Assembly (NCBI GenBank): GCA_035623335.1
Contig: DASPTQ010000009.1
Location: 1 to 64,000 of the forward strand
Length of the DNA stretch: 64,000 bases
Reading direction: 5' to 3'
From: JAFAGX01 sp035623335
GTDB lineage: Bacteria > Acidobacteriota > Terriglobia > Terriglobales > Acidobacteriaceae
The notes under the pieces were generated by a model, which saw nothing but the letters and a program-made list of their open reading frames with translations, was not told the DNA's origin and searched no databases. Positions 42,575 to 50,435 of this stretch are shown here, piece after piece; within the stretch, counting starts at the first letter, position 1; every line of letters starts with the position of its first letter. The position numbers and the translations under genes were made by a program.

Positions 42575-43309
42575 ATGCTCACATCTGGGCCTGCCAAGAA
42601 GGTCGTCATCTACCTAGCCGAGGACCAGCAGTACCACGGGACCGCCGCTTATGCTGCCATTCTGGATTTTCTCTTCTTTCGCGGTGTTTCCGGGGCAACG
42701 GTGACGCGAGGGATTGCCGGATTCGGCGCCGACCATCACTTGCACACCACCCGGCTCGTGGATCTTGCGACCCGGCTTCCGGTCAAGGTGGATTTCATTG
42801 AAACTCCAGAGAAGGTCGAGGAATTGCTGCCCAAGCTGCAAGCCATGGTCGGTACCGGGCTGATCGAAATGCACGATACGACCATCGTCAAGCCGGCCGC
42901 GAGTAAAAAGGAGCAATCGGGCACACCCGAAAAGCCCGCCGTCAAGCGAGAAGGCAAAGCCAAGTTGATGCGCATCTACATCGGGGAAAACGACAAATGG
43001 AATGGCAAACCGTTGTACGAAGGCATTGTGAGTGGCCTTCGTGCGCATGACATTGCCGGAGTCACCGTCTACCGCGGAATTCTCGGATACGGGGCCAATC
43101 GAAGGATCCACAAAGATGCTGCTTTGAGCCTGTCCCACGACCGTCCGATCCTACTCTCCATTGTTGATACCGAAGACAAGCTCCGGGCATTTATGCCCAT
43201 TCTGGACGAGATGGTGCAGCAAGGACTGGTTGTGCTTTCCGATGTTGATGTCATCAAGTATTCGCACAGTTATGAGACCACCGACCGGCGTCAGGAGAAA
43301 CGGGCATGA
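42575..43309 (+). CDS. Double DUF190 protein
   Basis: The 244-aa protein holds two DUF190 domains, about 1-105 and 128-244, joined by a charged Lys/Pro/Glu linker. The second is the more typical: KAKLMRIYIGENDKWNGKPLYEGIVSGLRAHDIAGVTVYRGILGYG, then DRPILLSIVDTEDKLRAFMPILDEMV. DUF190 proteins have a ferredoxin-like, PII-resembling fold and are often found beside crcB; a regulatory or sensing role is supposed. A full AAGGAGGG precedes ATG 42575. The stop overlaps the start of the next DUF190 gene. Confidence 0.88.
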   Translation: MLTSGPAKKVVIYLAEDQQYHGTAAYAAILDFLFFRGVSGATVTRGIAGFGADHHLHTTRLVDLATRLPVKVDFIETPEKVEELLPKLQAMVGTGLIEMHDTTIVKPAASKKEQSGTPEKPAVKREGKAKLMRIYIGENDKWNGKPLYEGIVSGLRAHDIAGVTVYRGILGYGANRRIHKDAALSLSHDRPILLSIVDTEDKLRAFMPILDEMVQQGLVVLSDVDVIKYSHSYETTDRRQEKRA

Positions 43310-43656
43310 AACTCGAAGGCAAGGCCAAGATGCTGCGCATTCACTTCGGCGAAGATGACAAGTGGCATGGCAAACCCCTGTATGAGGCAATCGTCGAGAA
43401 ATGTCGCGAGCTCGATCTAGCGGGAGCGACCGTGTATCGCGGAATCGAAGGCTACGGTGCCAGTACGCTGATTCACCGTTCTCATCTGCTTCGATCTTCC
43501 GACCGCCCGATCATGGTGTCCGTCGTGGACACCCAGGAAAACATCAACAAGCTTCTTCCCGCGCTCGATCAAATGGTGGACGAGGGCTTAATTGCCATCT
43601 CGGACGTAGAAGTCATCAAGTATGTGCACCAGGAAGGGACGCGGTCTCAGGCGTAG
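43306..43656 (+). CDS. Single-domain DUF190 protein
   Basis: The 116-aa protein matches the second domain of its neighbour closely: KAKMLRIHFGEDDKWHGKPLYEAIVEKCRELDLAGATVYRGIEGYGAS, DRPIMVSVVDTQENINKLLPALDQMVDEGLIAISDVEVIKY. It begins within the upstream stop (ATGA), so the two are made in fixed ratio and may form mixed trimers. It probably arose by tandem duplication. Confidence 0.9.
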   Translation: MKLEGKAKMLRIHFGEDDKWHGKPLYEAIVEKCRELDLAGATVYRGIEGYGASTLIHRSHLLRSSDRPIMVSVVDTQENINKLLPALDQMVDEGLIAISDVEVIKYVHQEGTRSQA

Positions 43657-43661
43657 CAAAC

Positions 43662-45458
43662 ATGTCTGCGGACGAGTCCAAGGCAACGGCCGCAATTAGT
43701 GCCTGGCAAAGCGCTGGCGTTCAACTCTCCGAGAATGGCGGGATCGATGGCGCCTCCAGACTGCTGCGACTCGCCATAGTGGCGGAAAACCTCGGCGCCC
43801 GCCGCATTGAGGAAGAGGCAAAGGATCTGGCTGGCCGAATCGCCGAAGGTCGTTTCTATGTGGCTTGCATCGGTCAATTCAAACGCGGCAAGTCGACCCT
43901 CATTAATGCCTTGATCGGTGACCCAGTCCTCCCCGTTGGTTTCACTCCCGTGACCGCGGTGCCCACGGTCATCAGGTCCGGGGAGCTGCGCCGGGCACGA
44001 ATCCAGGGACGTGACGGTTCATGGCAGGACGTAGACGCATCCGATCTCCGGCAGTACGTCTCGGAAGAATGCAACCCGGAAAATATCAAGGGAGTCCGAG
44101 GCGTTGAAGTTTTTGTCCCCAGCCCGCTACTGGCTGCGGGTATGTGCTTGGTGGACACGCCGGGGCTGGGTTCGGTATTCACCGGGAACACGGCGGCGAC
44201 CCAGGCATTCGTTCCCCACATTGATGTTGCGTTGGTGGTGATCGGCGCCGACCCGCCCCTGGCGGGTGAAGAGCTGGACCTTGTCGAAGCCGTAGGCAAG
44301 CAGGTACAGAACATCGTCCTGGTTCTGAACAAGGCTGATCGGACAACTCCTGACGAGAAGGCTGCCGCGGTAAGTTTTGCGGCCCGACAGCTGCAAAAGC
44401 GTCTTGGACGCGTAGCTGGTCCCATCTTCGAAGTCAGCGCTGCCCAGCGGCTCGACCACCAAGGACCGGAACGTGATTGGCAAAAGTTGCTCGCGGCTCT
44501 CGAGCGCTTGGCTGAAGAGTCTGGGCGACAAGTGATCTATTCTGCCTTGGAACGGGGTATCAGCCGGCTCAGTGAACAATTGCTGGCGGTCCTCTACGAA
44601 GAGAAGGAAGCCCTCGAGCGGCCGGTGGAAGAGTCGGAGCGGCGAATTACGATGATGAAGGCCACGATCACCGAAGCGGAACGGTCGATGCGAGAACTCG
44701 GGATTCTCTTGATGGCCGAACAGCAGCGCCTTTCCGATCTCTTTGTGCAACGCCATAAGAGCTTTGTCGCCGCCGAGCTTCCCCCAGCGAGTACGGACTT
44801 TGACCAAGCCATCACAGCGGTTCCCCATGGTGCCGGGCCCGGTTACAGACGTCGCATCATGAAACAGGCACAGGAGATCACCAGGCGTCGTGTACTTCCG
44901 TGGTTGCAGACCGAGCAGGAAGAGGGAGAAAGGCAATATCGGCAGGCCTCAGTTCGGTTCGTCGAAATGGGTAATGACTTTTTGAAGAGACTGGCTGAAG
45001 CCGGCATTCCCGAACTGGCTCGTCTGCCCCATGCCCTCGATCCGGAGATCGGATTTCGGGTTCGTTCGAGATTCATGTTCAGGGATTTCATTGAGGTCGC
45101 GCAGCCCGCATCTCCCTTGCGATGGCTCGCTGACCTGGCGTTGGGTCTGGCAGGTGCACGAGACGTGATCCGGAAACAAGGCCATGCTTTCCTGGAAAAT
45201 CTTTTTGCCGTGAATAGCACGAGAGTTCAAGCTGACATTTTGGAGCGGGTTCAAGAGAGCCGCGCTCATCTTGAGAGAGAAATCCGCACGCTTCTTCACG
45301 AAGTCAGCCGTATTGCCGAGCAGGCGTTGAGCAACGCCAAAACCACCCAAGAGAAGGGGCTGCCCGCCGTGCATGCCGCACTGCAACGACTGACTGCCTT
45401 CGAGCGCGAGGTCACCAAGCTCGTGGATCCTGATGCGGCGAGCGGGAAAGTAGACTAA
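43662..45458 (+). CDS. Dynamin-like GTPase 2 of the fluoride operon
   Basis: A 598-aa large GTPase with a shorter N-terminus: P-loop GQFKRGKS (71-78), LPVGFTPVTAVPT (90-102) as the switch I region, G3 DTPG (165-168) and G4 NKAD (223-226). A long helical part follows (PVEESERRITMMKATITEAERSMRELG, QEEGERQYRQASVRFVEMGNDFLKRLAEAG) with a hydrophobic segment near WLADLALGLAGA that could touch membrane. It shares the LPVG-TP-TAVPT switch with GTPase 1 but is otherwise diverged, which suits a hetero-pair. ATG 43662 is six bases after the DUF190 stop; the longer frame from 43401 overlaps that gene and is not used. Confidence 0.88.
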   Translation: MSADESKATAAISAWQSAGVQLSENGGIDGASRLLRLAIVAENLGARRIEEEAKDLAGRIAEGRFYVACIGQFKRGKSTLINALIGDPVLPVGFTPVTAVPTVIRSGELRRARIQGRDGSWQDVDASDLRQYVSEECNPENIKGVRGVEVFVPSPLLAAGMCLVDTPGLGSVFTGNTAATQAFVPHIDVALVVIGADPPLAGEELDLVEAVGKQVQNIVLVLNKADRTTPDEKAAAVSFAARQLQKRLGRVAGPIFEVSAAQRLDHQGPERDWQKLLAALERLAEESGRQVIYSALERGISRLSEQLLAVLYEEKEALERPVEESERRITMMKATITEAERSMRELGILLMAEQQRLSDLFVQRHKSFVAAELPPASTDFDQAITAVPHGAGPGYRRRIMKQAQEITRRRVLPWLQTEQEEGERQYRQASVRFVEMGNDFLKRLAEAGIPELARLPHALDPEIGFRVRSRFMFRDFIEVAQPASPLRWLADLALGLAGARDVIRKQGHAFLENLFAVNSTRVQADILERVQESRAHLEREIRTLLHEVSRIAEQALSNAKTTQEKGLPAVHAALQRLTAFEREVTKLVDPDAASGKVD

Positions 45459-45992
45459 CTGTCTCGAGATCAGAGTGCCACAAGCGTGGTTGAGACTTCG
45501 CCCTGGATCGGCGTCGTAATTCTGTCAGCCTATTGCTTCGGACACTCCTGCCGTCAGGGCAGCTATCGGCAATTCGATCTTCCAAGTGACCCCAAGTTAA
45601 TGACCGCCAAATAGTTCCGGACCGACTGCGGAATGGCTCGAAAGTTATAGTTACCTTCCTTAACTTTTTAGTTACCAAAGATTCTCGAAATTCAAAAATG
45701 AAACTGGCGGACAATGAGTGTCCCCAGGTATCCCAGCTGCGTTCGTTGAGCCCCAGTCGTAGCGGTTGGGATTGTCAGCAAGACCCAGGCAGAGAAATCG
45801 ACGCGTTGATGGTCGCCTTGATACGGCAAGTTGAGGAGAAAGGGTAAGAATGACCCTCGTAGTGTCGATGACTCCAGGGCAATACCTGATCTGTGGCAGA
45901 GTCCAAATCGAGAGAAACACACTCAAGACTCTGGCTTATCCAACTCGAGCATTCGTGAAGTTAAGTCGTCTTCGCATGATTACTGTTAGAAC
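45459..45992. other. Intergenic region after the fluoride operon
   Basis: About 530 bases with no supported gene. An AT-richer stretch near 45645-45680 (repeated AGTTA/TTAACT words) may hold a promoter, but no confident -35/-10 pair was found. No T-tract terminator directly follows the GTPase gene. Confidence 0.35.
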
Positions 45993-46781
45993 ATGGGGGT
46001 TAGCAAAGTGAGTCTTGGAATTGCGTTACTTCTAATTTTCCTGCTGTTTCTGATCGATAAGCATCATCTATGGCGCGAGATTGCCACCAATGCGTTGCTG
46101 CCTCTGGCAATCGTCATCTTAGTTACTGTTTGCTGGCTTTCATGGACCAAGTATCGGGATCAGAAAGAACAACGAAGAATGGCTGCAAACAACAAGAAGG
46201 CAGTACAGGCCTGCATAGCTCGCTTTCCCGGCCAGGACGTAGCTCAGGCCTGCGAAGCAGACCCAGAACTGACCTCATGCAGCCGGTTAACCGTGCCGTG
46301 GAAGGACCTTCGTGCCGCATACAACGCAGCCGATCAGAGTGCTTCGGACTCCAATCAACCGAGTCTGGTAGACATTGATCTCTCGACGAACTGTTTCTAC
46401 CCGCCTACCTTGCCGGTGCGTATGCCGGACGGCACGGTCACGGAATTTCCCGAGACGATGCCGGCTTCGCAGATTCAGAAAGAGATTGCGCAGAAGTTCC
46501 CCAGCTTATATGCCAAACCTGCCAAACCGCACCCCGTAAAGCATAACTTCCCCCAAGTCCGGTCAGACGTGAGTTGGGATTTGACCCTAACGTCCGAACA
46601 ATCCGGCGGCGTACACGTGGGCGTGGTGCATCCCGGCGAGAAAGTCACTCTCCTTTACAGTGATAGTTACAGCGCCAAGGTAAAGACCAAGAAAGGCATG
46701 GTGGGTTGGGCCGATGCGGGCAACTTTGAAGTGGTCGACCCGGAGCGATTCGCGACCAGCGACGCCGAGGGGTCAAAATAG
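45993..46781 (+). CDS. Membrane-anchored protein with SH3-like C-terminal domain
   Basis: The 262-aa protein has two N-terminal membrane helices (VSLGIALLLIFLLFLID, ALLPLAIVILVTVCWLSW), a cysteine-containing middle (ACIARFPGQDVAQACEADPELTSC), a short VRMPDGTVTEFPETMPASQIQKEIAQKFP segment as found in many membrane proteins of this phylum, and an SH3-like end (HPGEKVTLLYSDSYSAKVKTKKGMVGWADAGNFEVVD). Function is unknown. It may sense or bind a cell-wall or surface ligand. Confidence 0.55.
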   Translation: MGVSKVSLGIALLLIFLLFLIDKHHLWREIATNALLPLAIVILVTVCWLSWTKYRDQKEQRRMAANNKKAVQACIARFPGQDVAQACEADPELTSCSRLTVPWKDLRAAYNAADQSASDSNQPSLVDIDLSTNCFYPPTLPVRMPDGTVTEFPETMPASQIQKEIAQKFPSLYAKPAKPHPVKHNFPQVRSDVSWDLTLTSEQSGGVHVGVVHPGEKVTLLYSDSYSAKVKTKKGMVGWADAGNFEVVDPERFATSDAEGSK

Positions 46782-47126
46782 GTCTCCGTTGTTTGTGGTC
46801 TGCCGCCAAGACTGCGGTTTTGGCGCGTACCACTACAAATTCTCGCCTGGGGTGGTTAGGACGAGCATCGCCCTCTCCCGGCACCACCCTACACTCCTCT
46901 GATTTAAGGATGGGGGAGTGAGCCGGACATTAGGTTAAATCGTCCGCTAATCGAGGAAACCTGTCCTCCCGCCTAGGTTAAGGGACTACCGTTGTTTCGC
47001 TCATCACTATAATCTGCTGGAAGGCTCGGAATTGGGCTTGTGTGTCTAACTATTCCTTGCCGGCAGAGACCTCTACGGCACGATGTTCTTCCAGATCAGC
47101 AGCTTCGGACCAGAAGGCCGACCCCG
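46782..47126. other. Intergenic region upstream of the TonB-dependent receptor
   Basis: No gene is supported. GGGTGG and CCACCC words around 46850-46890 could pair loosely. The end bears an AGAAGG ribosome site for GTG 47127. A promoter is expected here but no clear one was identified. Confidence 0.35.
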
Positions 47127-49508
47127 GTGAAGAGAGGCATAGCTGTTCTATCCCTTTTCTTCTATACCCTACCCGCGCTATGCCAAAGCAATAGCGGCGA
47201 ATTGCGCCTCAAAGTAGTCGATCCCTCCGGTCTAGGGATTAGAACCATCGTCGAGATCACGAGTGGGGCGAACCAATATCACAGCCGTCTCGCGACCAGC
47301 GATGAGGGAACACTGGACGTCGAGCGCCTGCCTTATGGCATTTATCAGCTCGAAATTGAGCGGCCTGGTTTTGCAGGCTTGTCCGAGTCAGTGGAGATCT
47401 ACTCCTCGCTTCCGACCGAACGTAGGATCCAACTCAAGCTGCCTACGATCAATGAGTCGGTAACCGTGAGCGCCCCCAACACGCTGATCGACCCGGATCG
47501 AGCCGGCTCCGTCAATCAGATCGGCTCCGACCTCATAGAAAACCGCCTCAGCTCAATTCCCGGTCGTTCCTTACAGGATTTGGTGAATTCGCAGCCGGGC
47601 TGGCTCTATGAGGGAAATGCCGTCCTGCATCCACGGGGTTCGGAGTATCAGACTCAATTTGTGGTGGATGGCATCCCCCTCACGGATAATCGCTCGCCTA
47701 GCTTTGGACCCACCATGGACGCCGACGATGTGCAGTTCTTGAGCATTTACACCGGCGGCATTCCTGCCGAATATGGCCGGAAAATGGGAGGTGTGGTCGA
47801 GGTGAACACGCTCGAGGATTCGCAACCCGGCCTTCACGGCCAGGTTGCGCTTTCCGGAGGAAGTTTCGACACCGCAGGCGCGTCCGCACGGGTGCAGTAC
47901 GCCTTCGGCAGCAACACCCTGGGCGCAACCGCGAGCGGCAGCAGGACGGATCACTATCTGAATCCCGTGGTTCCGCAAAACTATACCAATGCGGGCACAC
48001 TTGGCGATTTCTCGGTCAATTACGAGCGCAACTTAACTTCGAAAGATCGCTTGCGATTCATCGTCCGCCACGAACTTGCCCGCTATGAAATTCCCAACGA
48101 GCAGGTACAAGAGGATCCTCAGCTCCTGGCGGAACTGGGCCAGCCCCCGCCTCCCCCCGGAACTCCTAGTCAGCGCCAGACGGCCGACAATTTCGAGACC
48201 ATGGGTAGCGCTGCTTATCAGCACATTTTCTCGCCCAACGTTCTCCTCGACGTTCGCGGCATGATCCGCAACAACTCCAACGACTTCTATTCCAATCCCT
48301 ACTCCTGGCCGGTCCTTGTCTTTCAGCACAACCACTTTAATGAGGGGTATTTCAATAGCTCGGTGTCCATTCATCGCGGTCACCAAGAATGGAAGGCCGG
48401 GGTTGAGTCGGATAACATTTTTCTTCACGAAAATTACTACGACCTCATCACCGCGAACCCAAATTATCCCAGCTATCCATTCGATCCCGGCACCGCAACC
48501 ACCTTCAGTTTCCTCGGCAACCGGCCCGATCTCGAACAGGCGGCTTACGTTCAGGATCTCATCCACTTCGGGAACTGGACGGTCAACGCCGGCCTGCGCT
48601 GGGACCACTACCAACTACTTCTGAATCAGCAGGCCGTCAGCCCCCGCGTCGCGGTAGCCCATAACTTTCCCTCGGCCGGTTTGATCGTGCACGCCTCCTA
48701 CGACCGGGTATTTCAAACCCCGTCGTTCGAGAACATACTGCTCTCCAGCTCTCCCGAGGTCGAATCCTTCGAACCTACGGTTCTGCGCCTGCCGGTCGAA
48801 CCCTCCCGCGGCAACTATTTCGAGATCGGCGGCAGCAAAAGCGTCTTCAACCAATTGCGCTTGGACGCGAACTATTTTCGCCGCGACGTCAACAACTACG
48901 CCGATGACGACCAGATTCTCAGCACCAGCATCAGCTTTCCCATCGCATTCCGCCAAGCGATCCTCTATGGCGCGGAGGGCAAGCTCGAACTTCCGCAATG
49001 GAAGCACTTCTCCGGTTTCCTCAGTTATTCCTACATCGTCGGGAATGCCTGGTTCCCGGTCACGGGCGGCCTTTTTCTTGGCCAGGACGCCGTGAACGCC
49101 ACCACCCAGCTCACCGGACACTTCCCCGACTCGCAGGACCAGCGCCACACCATTCGCGGACGCGTTCGTTATCAGGTGAAACCACGCCTTTGGGTTGCCG
49201 GCGGAGTGCAATACGATAGCGGACTGCCATTCGATTTCGAGGGTACTCAACAGCAGGCGCTCGCCGAATACGGCCAGGCAGTTATCGATCGCATTAACTT
49301 TGCCCGTGGACGGATCTATCCTTCGTTCCAGATCAATGCTTCGGTAGGAGCCGATGTTTACAAGTCAGATCGTATGGAAATGCGATTTCAGATCGATGGG
49401 CAGAACCTTACCAACATTCTTGACGTGATTGACTTCGGCGGCCTGTTCTCCGGCAACGCGATCGGCCCGTCTCGCAGCTTCCTCATGCGACTTACTACCA
49501 ACTTTTAG
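47127..49508 (+). CDS. TonB-dependent outer-membrane receptor with carboxypeptidase-regulatory domain
   Basis: The 793-aa protein has a signal peptide (GIAVLSLFFYTLPALC), a carboxypeptidase-regulatory-like sandwich (ELRLKVVDPSGLGI ... ERPGFAGLSESVEI), a plug domain (SLQDLVNSQPGWLYEG, FVVDGIPLTDNRS, IYTGGIPAEYGRKMGGVVEV) and a 22-strand-like barrel ending DVIDFGGLFSGNAIGPSRSFLMRLTTNF. This architecture is expanded in Acidobacteriota. It imports an unknown large substrate. GTG 47127 is used since the frame upstream has no signal-like start; the annotated open frame begins at 47040. Confidence 0.88.
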   Translation: MKRGIAVLSLFFYTLPALCQSNSGELRLKVVDPSGLGIRTIVEITSGANQYHSRLATSDEGTLDVERLPYGIYQLEIERPGFAGLSESVEIYSSLPTERRIQLKLPTINESVTVSAPNTLIDPDRAGSVNQIGSDLIENRLSSIPGRSLQDLVNSQPGWLYEGNAVLHPRGSEYQTQFVVDGIPLTDNRSPSFGPTMDADDVQFLSIYTGGIPAEYGRKMGGVVEVNTLEDSQPGLHGQVALSGGSFDTAGASARVQYAFGSNTLGATASGSRTDHYLNPVVPQNYTNAGTLGDFSVNYERNLTSKDRLRFIVRHELARYEIPNEQVQEDPQLLAELGQPPPPPGTPSQRQTADNFETMGSAAYQHIFSPNVLLDVRGMIRNNSNDFYSNPYSWPVLVFQHNHFNEGYFNSSVSIHRGHQEWKAGVESDNIFLHENYYDLITANPNYPSYPFDPGTATTFSFLGNRPDLEQAAYVQDLIHFGNWTVNAGLRWDHYQLLLNQQAVSPRVAVAHNFPSAGLIVHASYDRVFQTPSFENILLSSSPEVESFEPTVLRLPVEPSRGNYFEIGGSKSVFNQLRLDANYFRRDVNNYADDDQILSTSISFPIAFRQAILYGAEGKLELPQWKHFSGFLSYSYIVGNAWFPVTGGLFLGQDAVNATTQLTGHFPDSQDQRHTIRGRVRYQVKPRLWVAGGVQYDSGLPFDFEGTQQQALAEYGQAVIDRINFARGRIYPSFQINASVGADVYKSDRMEMRFQIDGQNLTNILDVIDFGGLFSGNAIGPSRSFLMRLTTNF

Positions 49509-49591
49509 ACGGATGCACCATTAGGATCAGAGCTGACCGTACCATGCGTTCTTCCGCAGGTTTCTAAACGCCTACGCTCGAACTCGTAAGC

Positions 49592-50017
49592 CTAGGGGCT
49601 GGATGTGCAAGAAACGCAACTGTTCATGAAAGCTAGATCTAGCTTTCCATCCCCGTTGAAGTCGGCGACTGCCAAACCGAGTGGAGAACTTCCGGCGCTG
49701 TAGCTCTTCTGTGGCGCAAAGCTCCCGCCTGGCATTCCCAGCAAGATGGACACCGAATTGTCTGTTGCATTGGCAACGGCAAGATCTAGCCTCCCGTCCC
49801 CATTGAAATCAGCAACGATCACAGCAGTTGAGTCGGGAACTTCGAAATACGCGGTATTGAAAAGATAGTTCTGGCCGTCAACAGTAGGATTGATAACGGC
49901 GGCAGCAACCAACAGCCCCAGGAAAGCTCCACAGCGTAGTGATCTACCTGCCCAAGGGTAGGCAAAGCCTGCACTCACGGCAGGTATGAGTGAAGCCCCA
50001 GTTCTGATGCTAGCCAC
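49592..50017 (-). pseudogene. FG-GAP (VCBS) repeat protein, probably truncated
   Basis: The 141-codon frame has a signal-like start (SLRCGAFLGLLVAAAVINPTVDG) and two FG-GAP repeats with calcium-binding loops: VIVADFNGDGRLDLAVAN and LAVADFNGDGKLDLAFMN. Family members normally have seven or more repeats; here the protein ends in SCVSCTSSP. A 3' deletion is likely, though a short secreted form cannot be excluded. Confidence 0.55.
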
Positions 50018-50435
50018 GGCTCGACTCCCAATCGCGACTCAGCGCCTTCCCCCAAAGACAGCGCGGAATGGTGATCCAGAGTTCCAGCGACTGTCAAGTG
50101 CGTTCGTCATGACAGGTGTCCACGAGAGTCTGCCGTCGCGCTCTCACTCTGGCTCGCTCCGGAGGCTGGATTTTGTCGGTTGGTAATAGCTACCCTGGCC
50201 GGATTGATCTGTAATCCATTGTGTCAAAAGGAGATAATCCACGCACCGAAGTGCTCTTGTGACCTTAGGTTTTGCTAAGGCCTTGCTGTCTGTCTCGGGA
50301 GGGCAGAAACAGTACCCGTGTTCATGCCAAAACCAGCGACGAATGTCATCGTGATGACAGCTGTGGTTTCACCAGCGGCTTGAGTCTTGAATGGAAGGAG
50401 TGGCCCTGCCGAGAACAGCCCAGTTTCATCAGGAT
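50018..50435. other. Intergenic region without a recognisable gene
   Basis: About 420 bases between two minus-strand genes. No family-like reading frame, no clear terminator and no repeat was found. Confidence 0.35.

Noticed and set aside
43401..43661. Longer N-terminus of dynamin-like GTPase 2
   Set aside because: It fully overlaps the DUF190 gene in another frame and has no ribosome site.
46900..46960. Second IS end similar to the one at 596-642
   Set aside because: CCGGACATTAGGTTAA resembles the repeat only over a few bases and lacks the GTCTCC core in either sense.
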